64,000 nt of DNA from Phycisphaeraceae bacterium (GCA_019636755.1 JAHBWZ010000006.1:1-64000); one strand, 5' to 3'; positions 8,063 to 16,896 are shown, counted from the stretch's first letter. The notes: generated from the letters alone by a model not told the origin. Made by a program: numbers and translations.

Positions 8063-11000
8063 ATGACGACGCACCGGCCGCGCCTGATCGATCTGTTCGA
8101 CGACACCTTCGACCCGCCCGCGCGCGCGCGCGGCAGACAGGACGTGCGGGCAGGACGCGTCGTTCGACTGACGTGGAACGCCGAGATGGTGCGGGCCACC
8201 GTGCGCGACGCCCATGAGCACGTCGTCGAATTGGGGGCGTGCGAGATCGGCGAGGATCGATCCACGCTTGTGGCGACATGCACCTGTCCGGTGCTCCGTG
8301 CCTCGGATTCCGCGCTCTGCAGACACATCCGGGCCGTGCTCGCCTCACTGTCGCGGCGTCCGGACATCCTTGATGCAATGCGCATAGACGCACTGACGGT
8401 GGTCGACATCCGCACGACCCGACCCGCCGAGTTCGCCCGGACCCTCGAGATGGTCCAGCGGAGCGACGTGCGCGGTGCGCCCGCGCCGATCATCGAATCG
8501 GCCCCGGACCTGCGCGCATGGTGGGCGCAACTCGGTCAGGCAGGTGCGGATCCCGGTGCGTACTCGCGAAGACGCGCTGATCCATGGCCGGCCGACCACC
8601 AGGTCATCTACCGGGTGGACCTCGACGACCAGTCCGATCCAGGCACCCTGCTGGTCCACTTCGGGGTGCGGACCCCGATGCGCGGCGGTGGATGGGGCGC
8701 CATAAGGCCGAGAAACCTCGGCAGGGACGACAGCGCTCGCCTGCCCGACCCGTCCGATCGTCAGATCGTCTCACTGCTCCATGGGGCCGCCACATCCGCC
8801 GATCCGTGGGCGCATCACCGACCGAGCACCCAGGCGCGACTCACGGGTGCCGTTCAGCGGACGCTGATCGAACTGATGGCGCGGTCCGGTCGCTGCATGC
8901 CGGCGCCGGACGGGACGACCACGCCCGCGAGCGACTGGTCACCGATCGCGTGGGATTCCGGGGCACCGTGGGAACTGGAACTCGCGCTGGAGCCGCAGGC
9001 GCGGCGCTCCGGGCCGCAGTATGTGCTGCGCGGGTGGCTGGTCCGGCCGGGCGACAGGATCCCGGCGCGACAGGTCCGTCGCGCGACGACCGGAGGCCTC
9101 GTCTTCCTGGATCACGCGGTCGGCCCGCTCCGTGATCCCGGCCACGCCGCGTGGATCGAGACCCTGCGGGAACGTGGCGAGCCGGTCGTCATGGCGAACC
9201 AGGTGGATCGACTGCTGGACCTGATCCACCGCGAATCGGCCCCGCCGGTGCTGCGCCTCCCCGATGACCTGCGCATCGAGCGCGTTCCCGGCCAGCCCGT
9301 GCCGCGCATCCGGATCTTCAGCGACGGGCCCTCCGCGGCGCGCCGCCACGATACCGGTCGACGACCGCTGCTCGCCGCGCTCTCCTTCCGATACGGGGAT
9401 GACCTTCTCCTGCCCGGCGACACCCGCAACGGCGTCTACCAGGTCGATCCGCGGCGGTACCTTGAACGCGATCTCCGCGCCGAGAACGCGGCGCGCGAGA
9501 CGCTGTTCCAGGCAGGCTTCCAATCGGTGGACAGCCACCCGGACGGACCACTGCCAGAGGCGGCGTTCACCCTGCTGCCGAAGCAGCTGCCGGACGCGCT
9601 CGCATCGCTCCTCTCAGCGCAATGGGAGGTCGAAGTCGAAGGCGCGCCGTGCCGTCGCGCCAGCGCGATCAGGGTGCGCGCCCGCGCCAGCGGGATCGAC
9701 TGGTTCGCGCTGGAGGGCGCGGCTGATTTCGATGGATGCGCGGTGGAGCTCCCGGTTCTGCTCAGGGCACTTGCCGACGGGGAGCGGTTCATCCGGCTCG
9801 GTGACGGCACGACCGGGATGCTCCCGGAGGCGTGGATCGAACGCTTCGGTCCGCTGGCGGACCTGACCCACAGGGATGACGCGGGCCAGGTCGCGTTCCG
9901 ACCCGCGCAGATCGGACTCCTCGATGCGCTGCTGGAGCGCGATCCGGAAATCGAGTTCGATGCGCAGGTCCGGCAGGCGCGACGGCGCCTCAAGTCCCTC
10001 TCGATGATCCGACCGCAGCGCGCCCCGCGCGGGTTCGTCGGCACGCTCCGTCCCTACCAGGAAGAGGGCCTCGGCTGGCTGCACTTCCTGCAGGCGCTCG
10101 GATTCGGCGGGTGTCTCGCCGACGACATGGGACTCGGCAAGACCGTCCAGGTGCTCGCGCTCCTGGCGCAGCGCCGGAATCAGCGCCTCCGCGATCGGTC
10201 GACGACGCCGCCGTCGCTCATCGTCGTCCCCCGGTCGCTCCTGTACAACTGGGCGTCGGAGGTCCGGCGGTTCACGCCGGATCTGCGCGTGCTCGCCTTC
10301 GCCGACGCGGACCGCTTCGACCGCCTGGACATCGGCACGCGCACGCCATCGGGACGGACCCGGAAGAGCGCCACCGCAGGTCCGACGCCGCGGGTACCAC
10401 CCTGCTCGAGCGACGCGCTCGCACGGGCGTTCAACCCGTACGACGTCATCCTGACGACCTACGGCACGCTCCGGATCGACATTCCCGTGCTGTGCGGCGT
10501 GCGGTTCGATTACGCGATTCTCGACGAGGCGCAGGCCATCAAGAACGCGGGCACCGCATCCGCGAAGGCCGCGCGCCGCCTCCAGGCGTCCCATCGACTG
10601 GCGATGTCAGGCACGCCGATCGAGAACCACGTGGGCGAACTCTACAGCCTGTTCGACTTCCTCAACCCGGGCATGCTCGGCCGCAGCGCCGCACGGATGA
10701 CGGACGCAGTCAGCCGGCCGGTGATCGTCAACGGCGGCACCGGCACCGGGACGCCTGCGTCGCGCACCGCGGCCGGCGACCACCGGAACGAGGCGTTCTC
10801 GCTCCTCGCCCGGACGATCCGACCATTCGTGCTCCGTCGCACCAAGCAGGATGTGGCGAAGGACCTTCCGGAGAAGGTGGAGCAGACGATTCCATGTGAA
10901 CTCGGCCCGCGGCAGCGGAGGCTCTACGACGATCTTCGGGCCCACTACCGCGGGACAGTCCTGGCGCAGATCCGTTCGTCCGGGCTTGCCCGATCGAAGA

Positions 11001-11590
11001 TCATGGTCCTGGAAGCACTGCTGCGGCTGCGACAGGCCGCGTGTCACTGCGGCCTGGTCGACCGCGCGCACATGAACGTGCCGAGCGCCAAGATGGACGT
11101 GCTCATGCCGCACCTTGCCGAGGTCGCGGCAGAGGGTCACAAGTCGCTGGTCTTCTCCCAGTTCACCAGCCTCCTCTCGATCGTCCGCGCACGGCTCGAT
11201 GCCGAGGGCGTGCCGTACGCGTACCTGGACGGACGGACGCGCGACCGCGCCGCCCGCGTCCGCGCGTTCCAGGAGGATCCGGCGTGCCGGGTCTTCCTCA
11301 TCTCGCTCAAGGCGGGCGGCGTCGGCCTCAACCTGACCGCGGCGGAGTACGTCTTCCTGCTGGACCCCTGGTGGAACCCGGCCGTCGAAGCGCAGGCGAT
11401 CGATCGCGCCCACCGGATCGGCCAGACGCGCCGCGTCCTGGCCTGCCGCCTGATCGCGTCGGACACGATCGAAGAGCGCGTGCTGGAACTGCAGCGATCG
11501 AAGAAGCACCTGGCGGAATCGATCATCCGCGCGGACGCCGGACTGATCCGCTCACTGACGGTGGAGGACCTGAAGGTGCTTCTGTCCTGA
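8063..11590 (+). CDS. SWIM zinc-finger SNF2-family helicase
   Basis: A 1175-residue SWI2/SNF2-type DNA translocase. The N-terminus carries a SWIM zinc finger with C73, C75, C86 and H88 (CTCP...LCRH). The ATPase core has Walker A LADDMGLGKTVQ at about residue 686, the DEAQ box (ILDEAQAIKNAGT) at about 820 and motif III MSGTPIENHVGELYSLFDFL. The C-terminal helicase half has SLKAGGVGLNLTAAEYVFLL, DPWWNPAVEAQA and DRAHRIGQTR. Bacterial homologues (RapA/HepA relatives) remodel protein-DNA or RNA polymerase complexes; the target here is unknown. CAGGGAG is a plausible ribosome site before ATG 8063. No methylase, nuclease or other defence partner is adjacent, so a defence role is not supported. It is convergent with the DUF4143 ATPase gene. 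Confidence 0.93.
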   Translation: MTTHRPRLIDLFDDTFDPPARARGRQDVRAGRVVRLTWNAEMVRATVRDAHEHVVELGACEIGEDRSTLVATCTCPVLRASDSALCRHIRAVLASLSRRPDILDAMRIDALTVVDIRTTRPAEFARTLEMVQRSDVRGAPAPIIESAPDLRAWWAQLGQAGADPGAYSRRRADPWPADHQVIYRVDLDDQSDPGTLLVHFGVRTPMRGGGWGAIRPRNLGRDDSARLPDPSDRQIVSLLHGAATSADPWAHHRPSTQARLTGAVQRTLIELMARSGRCMPAPDGTTTPASDWSPIAWDSGAPWELELALEPQARRSGPQYVLRGWLVRPGDRIPARQVRRATTGGLVFLDHAVGPLRDPGHAAWIETLRERGEPVVMANQVDRLLDLIHRESAPPVLRLPDDLRIERVPGQPVPRIRIFSDGPSAARRHDTGRRPLLAALSFRYGDDLLLPGDTRNGVYQVDPRRYLERDLRAENAARETLFQAGFQSVDSHPDGPLPEAAFTLLPKQLPDALASLLSAQWEVEVEGAPCRRASAIRVRARASGIDWFALEGAADFDGCAVELPVLLRALADGERFIRLGDGTTGMLPEAWIERFGPLADLTHRDDAGQVAFRPAQIGLLDALLERDPEIEFDAQVRQARRRLKSLSMIRPQRAPRGFVGTLRPYQEEGLGWLHFLQALGFGGCLADDMGLGKTVQVLALLAQRRNQRLRDRSTTPPSLIVVPRSLLYNWASEVRRFTPDLRVLAFADADRFDRLDIGTRTPSGRTRKSATAGPTPRVPPCSSDALARAFNPYDVILTTYGTLRIDIPVLCGVRFDYAILDEAQAIKNAGTASAKAARRLQASHRLAMSGTPIENHVGELYSLFDFLNPGMLGRSAARMTDAVSRPVIVNGGTGTGTPASRTAAGDHRNEAFSLLARTIRPFVLRRTKQDVAKDLPEKVEQTIPCELGPRQRRLYDDLRAHYRGTVLAQIRSSGLARSKIMVLEALLRLRQAACHCGLVDRAHMNVPSAKMDVLMPHLAEVAAEGHKSLVFSQFTSLLSIVRARLDAEGVPYAYLDGRTRDRAARVRAFQEDPACRVFLISLKAGGVGLNLTAAEYVFLLDPWWNPAVEAQAIDRAHRIGQTRRVLACRLIASDTIEERVLELQRSKKHLAESIIRADAGLIRSLTVEDLKVLLS

Positions 11591-11636
11591 TGACAGACGA
11601 AGCTCGATGCAGCGGAGTAAAGGGCACTGTCGGTAC

Positions 11637-12821
11637 CTACGCAGTCAGTTCCGGCACACCGCGCTTGAACGACTGCCTTGTGATAAACACCGCTTCGGCG
11701 GAGTGGGGATGGGCCTCGTGGAACGCGTCGACCGCGCGGTGGTGCCGTTCGGTCGGGGACTCCCATGAGACCTGGATCGGTACCGCCTTGCCATTCCGCT
11801 CGACGACGAAGTCGACCTCGCCGCCGCCGGCGCCATCGTCTCGCCAATAGTGAACGGTACGGAAGTGGCGACGCAGGAGCAGATATGCCGCGCATTCGAA
11901 CTGCTTGCCACGATCTGCGCCGGTCGCGGTGACGACCGCGCGTCGCAATCCGGTGTCGATCGGATAGAACTTCCGGTTGCGAGCAAGCTGCCGCCGCGCC
12001 GAATGGGCGAAGTAGGTTGTCCCGAGCGCGAAATAGGCGCTCTCGGCCGCATCGATGTAGAGGCCTGCGGTGTCGGGCGCAAGCCCGAGGGCCGCGGAGA
12101 GCCTGCGTGTGCTCGTCTCGGAACCCGCCGATTCGAGCAGCATCTGGACGAGCTTCCGCAGTGGCAGCGCCGAACGTGCAGCGACGCGCTCGCGGATGTC
12201 GCGCTCGACGATGTCGTTGAAGTAGCCGCGCAGGATCGTGTCGCGGTCGGGCGACCGCACGACGGCGGGGAAGCCGCCGCTCTCCAGGAATTCGGCAAGG
12301 GTGGCCCTTGGCTTCGCGGAGCGGAATTCGTCAAGGTCGAACGGGAAAAGCTCGACGCTGTGGTGGCGGCCCGTCAGCGTCGAGCCGATTTCGCCTGAGA
12401 GCAGGTGCGCATTCGAGCCGGTGACCACGAAGCGCCGGTCCTTCGGCCGATCGAGCTGGATGCGAAGCCACTTCTGCCAGCCGCTGACCCACTGGATCTC
12501 GTCGAGGAAGTAGGTGGCACCCTTTCCGCGGTCGGCTTCGAAGGCACTCACCATGGTGTCCAGCAGGCGGTGATCGAGCGAGGTGGCAAGGCGAGGGTCT
12601 TCGAAGTTGAGGAAGAGGCACCGCTCGCGGTCGAGTCCGTAGCGGCCGATCAGTTGCTGGAGCAGCGTCGACTTGCCCCCTCGCCGTACACCCTGCACGA
12701 CAAGCGCGAGGTCGGGGCGGAGCTCAACCGGAAGCGAGAGCGTCCGCGGCACCGATCCGGGCGGCGGAGCGTCCCAGAAGCTCCAGTCCCGCGCGATGTC
12801 GAGCAGCGTCGCATGGTCCAT
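11637..12821 (-). CDS. AAA ATPase with C-terminal DUF4143 (nuclease-like) domain
   Basis: A 394-residue protein of the widespread AAA_14/DUF4143 family. It has Walker A GVRRGGKST at residues 44-52, Walker B YFLDEIQ at 104-110 and sensor VVTGSNAHLLSGE. The C-terminal DUF4143 part includes YPIDTGLRRAV, FECAAYLLLRRH and GGGEVDFVVERNGKAVPIQVSW. The E-V-D-F...Q-V pattern resembles a PD-(D/E)xK fold. The biological role of the family is not established; members often lie in mobile or variable regions, as here beside insertion sequences. ATG 12821 begins MDHATLLDIA. It lacks a ribosome site, but a TATACT -10 hexamer ends 7 bases before it, suggesting a leaderless message. Confidence 0.9.
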   Translation of the reverse strand: MDHATLLDIARDWSFWDAPPPGSVPRTLSLPVELRPDLALVVQGVRRGGKSTLLQQLIGRYGLDRERCLFLNFEDPRLATSLDHRLLDTMVSAFEADRGKGATYFLDEIQWVSGWQKWLRIQLDRPKDRRFVVTGSNAHLLSGEIGSTLTGRHHSVELFPFDLDEFRSAKPRATLAEFLESGGFPAVVRSPDRDTILRGYFNDIVERDIRERVAARSALPLRKLVQMLLESAGSETSTRRLSAALGLAPDTAGLYIDAAESAYFALGTTYFAHSARRQLARNRKFYPIDTGLRRAVVTATGADRGKQFECAAYLLLRRHFRTVHYWRDDGAGGGEVDFVVERNGKAVPIQVSWESPTERHHRAVDAFHEAHPHSAEAVFITRQSFKRGVPELTA

Positions 12822-12828
12822 GGTGCCC

Positions 12829-12834
12829 AGTATA
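12829..12834 (-). promoter_or_regulatory. -10 element (TATACT) of the DUF4143 gene, leaderless start
   Basis: TATACT on the minus strand ends 7 bases before the ATG, so transcription would begin at or one base before the start codon. The -35 window (TGGTCA at 17-bp spacing) is a poor match. No Shine-Dalgarno sequence lies between. Confidence 0.5.
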
Positions 12835-13110
12835 CTCGTCAGATGCCAACATGACCAGTGCAATCGTCGGATGCCGCGAGCGGAGCGCTGTGGTACGGGA
12901 GACGGCCATGTGTACAGGGGCTCCCAGGGTGGGGGTGGCTGCCCCCACTGGCGTGTTGCACGGGCACTGAGCGGCGACAGACCGACGCCGCAGAGCCGCG
13001 TGAGTTGCGCTCGACGGATCGTCTTCATCTCGCGAGTATCCGTCCGACCATCCGCATCCTCGCAGCGGTTCCGGTCGGGGTTCGGATCTGGTATGGCGCT
13101 GATGCTGCCG

Positions 13111-13460
13111 TCAGCGATCGGGCGGCAGGTGGGCGTCGGGATGCGACTGCTTCCAGACGTCCGGCAGGAAGGTGTCGAGCGTCGACGACCGCGCGTGCGG
13201 CATGCGGCCCAGGACGTCCTTGAGGTACGCCCACGGCTCGATCTCGTGCAGCCGCGCTGAGCCGATCACGTTGAAGAGCGCCGCCGCCGACTCACCGCCG
13301 GACTCGCTGCCGGCAAAGAGCCGGTTCTTCCGCCCGATCGCCACGCCACGCAGGGCACGCTCACAGGCGTTGTTGTCGATCTCCAGTCGACTGTCGGTGG
13401 TGAATCGCCGCAGCGCTGCTTCAAGCTTCAGCGCGTACATCTGTAGAGGATCCAGTTCTT
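13111..13460 (-). pseudogene. IS66-family transposase (TnpC), C-terminal fragment
   Basis: About 115 codons match the end of IS66-type TnpC. The diagnostic stretches are SRLEIDNNACERALRGVAIGRKNRLFAGS, the following GGESAAALFNVIGSARLHEIEPWAYLKDVL, and a terminal PDVWKQSHPDAH. The N-terminal and central catalytic parts are missing: the frame runs upstream into the IS3-family element at about 13460, and no IS66 sequence resumes on the other side. It is therefore a decayed remnant, cut by IS3 insertion with deletion or by recombination. Its stop codon is intact. No function is expected. Confidence 0.85.
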
Positions 13461-13481
13461 TGGACAAGAGGCGAGTGGTAT

Positions 13482-14390
13482 TCAGGCGACCAGACGATCC
13501 TGCTCGAGGAAGCGCTGGCGGACCTGTGACAGCGTGAGGTAGCGGTGTCGCTGGAGGATCCAGGTCTCGTTGAAGCGTCGGGCGAAGTCGTGGAGGGCGT
13601 CGCGCAGCTCCGCGACGGTGTCGAAGCGGCGCAGCCACAGCAGCTGCTCCTTGAGCGTGCGGATGAACCGCTCGGCGCAGCCGTTGCCCTCGGGACTGCG
13701 GACGAAGCTGGGGCTGCTGCGGATGCCGAGGAAGGCGATCTCCTCCTGGAAGGCGTGCGAGTCGGACTGGCTGCCGTGGTCGTGTCGGAGCTGAAGCTCC
13801 CTCCCGGCGATGCCCTCTGCGAAGCCGCCGAAGACCCGCCGGACGGCCTGGCGGACCGGCTCGAGGGCCTCGAAGCGCGGGCCGCGCCGCGCCGCGTGGA
13901 TGCCCAGGCACTCGCCCGTGCAGTGGTCGATGAGGACGAAGATCGTGGCGTTGCCCTCGCCGGTCAGGCAGCCCGTGGCGTCGATGGCCCGCATCTGGTC
14001 GGGGCGATCGGTGACGATCGTTCCCTCGTGCGAGCGCGGCCAGGGCGGCAGTCCCCGTCTCGAGGGCGCCAGCAGCCCGTGCTCGCGCATGAGCCGCAGG
14101 ACGCGGCGAGGCGCGGCGCAGACGCCTTCGTGGCGCAGCCGCGCCCATGCCTTGCGGGAGCCCTCGCCGACCCATTCCGAGCCGCCGAGGACGGCGCGGA
14201 TGCGATCCACCAGCGCCGAATCGGGCATGGCGCCGACCGGTCCTCTCCGCCGAGCGGGGGCGGGACCGGAGCGCGGCGACCGCGCATCGCGACGATGCAG
14301 CTGCGCGGTGGACCGGGGCAGACGCCACGCGCTGCAGACGCAGGCAAGGCCGTAGGGTCGGTTCACGGAGGGCGAGAGGACCTTGCTCAC
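13482..14390 (-). CDS. IS3-family transposase OrfB (DDE integrase core)
   Basis: About 302 residues if it starts at the GTG at 14388-14390, which overlaps the orfA stop as GTGA. In IS3 elements OrfB is usually made by a -1 frameshift from OrfA; no clear A-rich slippery heptamer is seen here, so coupled re-initiation is an alternative. The rve-type core shows the acidic triad in MRAIDATG, RHDHGSQSDSHAF and FVRSPEGNGCAERFIRTLKEQ, the D-D-E spacing typical of the family. An N-terminal HTH-21-like helical part (RIRAVLGGSEWVGEGSRKAWARLRHEG) precedes it. The frame is uninterrupted, so the element could be active. Confidence 0.87.
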   Translation of the reverse strand: MSKVLSPSVNRPYGLACVCSAWRLPRSTAQLHRRDARSPRSGPAPARRRGPVGAMPDSALVDRIRAVLGGSEWVGEGSRKAWARLRHEGVCAAPRRVLRLMREHGLLAPSRRGLPPWPRSHEGTIVTDRPDQMRAIDATGCLTGEGNATIFVLIDHCTGECLGIHAARRGPRFEALEPVRQAVRRVFGGFAEGIAGRELQLRHDHGSQSDSHAFQEEIAFLGIRSSPSFVRSPEGNGCAERFIRTLKEQLLWLRRFDTVAELRDALHDFARRFNETWILQRHRYLTLSQVRQRFLEQDRLVA

Positions 14391-14800
14391 AGCATCGGCC
14401 TCCGTGACGGAGGGCGGAGACCGTCCTCCAGCAGGTCGATCTTCCGCTCCAGCAGCTCGATGGTCATCGCCTGGTCGCCGACCTTCGCCTTGAGGTCGTG
14501 GATCAGGCCGTCGCGATGGTCCGGCTCGCGGCTCTGCAGCGCGGCCTGCATCCCGGCGAGCGCCTCGTCGCGCCACTGCGCCAGGCGCGAGGTGGAGACT
14601 GCGGCCTCGCGCGACACCGCGTCGAGCGGCTCGCCCTTGAGCAGCCGGAGCACGATCTCCGTCTTGCGGCGCGAGCTCCACCGTCCCTGGTCGCGGCGCG
14701 GGTGCTCCCCGGCCGCGCGGCCGGCGGGAACTCCGGTCGGCCTGCGGCCTCCCTCCGTTCCCGCCGGCGACTTCCGTGTCGTCCTGGTCATGCTGGACAA
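14387..14800 (-). CDS. IS3-family transposase OrfA (helix-turn-helix)
   Basis: A 137-residue DNA-binding OrfA. The helix-turn-helix is RRKTEIVLRLLKGEPLDAVSREAAVSTSRLAQWRDEAL, followed by a leucine-zipper-like coil (LIHDLKAKVGDQAMTIELLERKIDLLE), the usual layout. The first 35 residues are low-complexity, and the true start may be an internal codon. It ends by overlapping orfB. Confidence 0.85.
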   Translation of the reverse strand: MSSMTRTTRKSPAGTEGGRRPTGVPAGRAAGEHPRRDQGRWSSRRKTEIVLRLLKGEPLDAVSREAAVSTSRLAQWRDEALAGMQAALQSREPDHRDGLIHDLKAKVGDQAMTIELLERKIDLLEDGLRPPSRRPML

Positions 14801-14856
14801 TGTGCGTTGGACTCCAAGTTGCTGTCCAACCGAACCGTGTGCCTACCCAGTACGGA

Positions 14857-16317
14857 TCACGTGTTCCTCCTGCTGGTTGTGTCCCGGGCGACGGGTCGGG
14901 CCGTGACGGGCTTCATTGACGATCGCGGCCCGGCGTGCTGCTCCGTGAGCAGGCGACCAAGCGCCGCCGCCTGGGCCGAAAGCTCCGGCACGGCCGTGGA
15001 CTCCCAGAGCCGGCCGCGCCGAAGAGGTCCGATCGCCGAGAGCCGGGACTGGACGACCGCGTCCCGCCCGACGAGAAGACCGGAGTCCGTGGTCCGAAGG
15101 CCGAGGCGGTTCGCCTCGGGGCTCGCGAGCCCGTGCGCGATGAGCCCGTCGATCATGGGTGAGCCCCAGCGGCACGGGTCTGGCTCGGGACCGGTGCAGA
15201 GCACGATCGCCTCCGCGTGCAGTGTCTCTGCGCGTAGTGCGCCCGGTGAGGTGAGCTCGCAGCGGAGCCACGAAGTCAACCGCGTGACACTCCGCACCTG
15301 GCCACGAACGACACGCAGGCGACCCGCTTCCCTCAGCACACCGATCTCTGCCGCGCATTCGGGCGGCAATCGATGCCGGTGAACGTCCCAGAACGGCGCG
15401 AGCCGATGGATGAACCGAGCCTGCTCGTCGTGACTGAGCGCGGACCAGAGTTCGCCGGTGCGAGAACGCAGGGCATCGATCGCAGTGCGCCACCCATGGG
15501 AGTGCGCTGCCCGGCGGATCGCGCCACGAAGTTCTCGCAGTGAGCCCGTGGCAAGGCCATCGCGCCATTCGGCCAGCATGGTTGGATTGCTCTCGCCATG
15601 GACACGCGGAAGCAGGCCCCGACGCGAGATGGCCGTCATCTCCCCGGCGAACCCGAGCCGAGCCAGCGTGATCGCGGCATCGCACATGGTCAGCCCGGTC
15701 CCGACCAGGAGCACGCGCCGCGCTCTCATTGCGATCTGCACCATGCCTTCTTCATCCCACGGCGAATGGAGCACCATGGGTGCGTCGATCACCGGCTCGA
15801 TCGCATCGGGGACACGGGTCGGACCATGGCCCAGCGCAAGCACCGCGTGATCGACCCGATGCACTTCGCCACCGGTATCCACGACCCGCAGCCCTTCGCC
15901 ATCCTCGTCGATCCATTCAACGCGCCCGCGCACTCGACGAAACGACACCTGCGCGCCTGCCGCCGTGATCTGATCGGTCATCCGGACTTCGGTGTAGTCA
16001 CCGAACCACGACCGCGGCAGGAATGCCGCCGCCTCGACCTGGTGTCCACGCGTGAGGCACCAGTCAAGGAAGTCTGTCGGGCGACCGGGATCAAGACTCA
16101 TCCTGCACGCGGGTACATTGAGAAGGAGATGCTCGCCCGGAGTGGAGTAGGCCACCCCGTATCCCACTCGAGCACGAGGCTCGAACAGGACGATGTTGAG
16201 GCGGCTGGTCGCAGCACGCGCCAGGTGATACACGACCGAGGCGCCGCTGAATCCACCTCCGATGACGGCGATCCACGTCTCATTGCCGGCGCGGCGACGG
16301 GTGCTGGAGACAATCAC
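14857..16317 (-). CDS. FAD/NAD(P)-binding oxidoreductase co-transcribed with cysteine dioxygenase
   Basis: A 486-residue flavoprotein of the NAD_binding_9 type. It has FAD-binding GGGFSG at residues 20-25, the family signature LLNVPACRMSLDPGRPTDFLDW, a second dinucleotide fold VLLVGTGLTMCDAAITLARLGF, and a later LCTGPEPDPCRWG segment. It starts with GTG (16315-16317), overlapping the dioxygenase stop as GTGA, so the two are translationally coupled and share the sigma-54 promoter. The partnership suggests it works on the product of cysteine oxidation, on cysteine-derived sulfinates or on a related thiol compound, but no substrate can be read from the sequence. The frame extends upstream to 16443, but that part overlaps the dioxygenase coding region. 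The IS3 element ends 28 bases beyond its stop. Confidence 0.85.
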   Translation of the reverse strand: MIVSSTRRRAGNETWIAVIGGGFSGASVVYHLARAATSRLNIVLFEPRARVGYGVAYSTPGEHLLLNVPACRMSLDPGRPTDFLDWCLTRGHQVEAAAFLPRSWFGDYTEVRMTDQITAAGAQVSFRRVRGRVEWIDEDGEGLRVVDTGGEVHRVDHAVLALGHGPTRVPDAIEPVIDAPMVLHSPWDEEGMVQIAMRARRVLLVGTGLTMCDAAITLARLGFAGEMTAISRRGLLPRVHGESNPTMLAEWRDGLATGSLRELRGAIRRAAHSHGWRTAIDALRSRTGELWSALSHDEQARFIHRLAPFWDVHRHRLPPECAAEIGVLREAGRLRVVRGQVRSVTRLTSWLRCELTSPGALRAETLHAEAIVLCTGPEPDPCRWGSPMIDGLIAHGLASPEANRLGLRTTDSGLLVGRDAVVQSRLSAIGPLRRGRLWESTAVPELSAQAAALGRLLTEQHAGPRSSMKPVTARPVARDTTSRRNT

Positions 16318-16820
16318 GCGCTGACTCCCGAGACGATCCGGTACTCGCGCATGAGGGGACGAGGGCGATAGACATGCAGGGTCACGAGTGGTTCGGAACT
16401 CGCCTCGTCGTTGCCCATCGCGTGGATGTCCTCGCCGTCGCACGACACGATCGAGCCGGGAAGGAAGCGGTCCTCTTCGATCAGCGTGACGCGGTCATCT
16501 CCGACCACTTCATACCGCTGCTCCGTGGCCACTCCCTGCAGGATCCGGACGATGCAGTGAGACCCGCCGTGGTCGTGGGCAGGACTGAACTGCCCCGGAA
16601 GCCAGACAATGAGGACGACGAGTTCCCGGGTCGTCGCCGCCAGTTCAAACCGCGTGCAGCGGTCCGGCGCTGCGTGCCGCAGGCCCTCCAGGACGCAGTC
16701 CTGTGACCGGACTCTTGCCAGGGCCGTCCGAGGGCCTCCGGATCGCAGGTCTTCGAGGAGGCGGGCGAGCGCCTCCGGGGCGAGCGGCGTCAGGGGCGGA
16801 CGCGGAGAGGTCGGCAGCAT
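16314..16820 (-). CDS. cysteine dioxygenase (cupin, type I)
   Basis: A 168-residue non-haem iron dioxygenase that oxidises cysteine to cysteine sulfinate. The iron ligands are H82 and H84 (SPAHDHGGSHC) and H133 (EDIHAMGN). C89 sits where mammalian enzymes have the Cys of the Cys-Tyr cross-link, a position that is Gly in many bacterial enzymes. Y151 (LHVYRP) matches the Tyr partner, so the protein cofactor could form. Specificity for cysteine is inferred from these motifs; a 3-mercaptopropionate-type activity is less likely but possible. The ATG lies one base after the predicted +1 of a sigma-54 promoter, and no ribosome site precedes it. It is the first gene of a two-gene operon. Confidence 0.88.
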   Translation of the reverse strand: MLPTSPRPPLTPLAPEALARLLEDLRSGGPRTALARVRSQDCVLEGLRHAAPDRCTRFELAATTRELVVLIVWLPGQFSPAHDHGGSHCIVRILQGVATEQRYEVVGDDRVTLIEEDRFLPGSIVSCDGEDIHAMGNDEASSEPLVTLHVYRPRPLMREYRIVSGVSA

Positions 16821-16832
16821 GACTCGGCTGAG

Positions 16833-16847
16833 GCAAGAACCGTGCCA
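16833..16847 (-). promoter_or_regulatory. sigma-54 promoter (-24/-12) of the cysteine dioxygenase operon
   Basis: On the minus strand the sequence reads TGGCACG-GTTC-TTGC, a full match to the RpoN consensus with correct GG-GC spacing. Counting from the -12 C at 16833, transcription starts at about 16821, one base before the ATG. A sigma-54 activator gene lies divergently 110 bases away. Confidence 0.85.
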
Positions 16848-16896
16848 GTGATCTGCACGGCGTCCGGAGGCTGCCCTCCCCGCATCGGGGTCATCG

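Larger units (their letters stand above)
13461..14828 (-). mobile_element. IS3-family insertion sequence
   Basis: An element of about 1.37 kb containing overlapping orfA and orfB. Its ends are taken from the matching TGGACA (13461-13466) and TGTCCA (14823-14828), giving the TG...CA termini usual in IS3. The inverted match is only six to seven bases, so the exact borders are tentative. No direct target duplication is visible in the flanks. The left flank is an IS66 transposase remnant, and the right flank is the 3' end of the FAD oxidoreductase gene, only 28 bases away. Confidence 0.7.

Noticed and set aside
8063-12821. SNF2 helicase plus DUF4143 ATPase as a defence island
   Set aside because: The genes are convergent rather than co-transcribed, and no nuclease, methylase or known defence partner lies between or beside them.
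13111-14328. A single long frame joining IS66 C-terminus to IS3 antisense-frame sequence
   Set aside because: Only its last ~115 codons are IS66; the rest is an out-of-frame reading of the IS3 OrfB gene, so it is not one gene.
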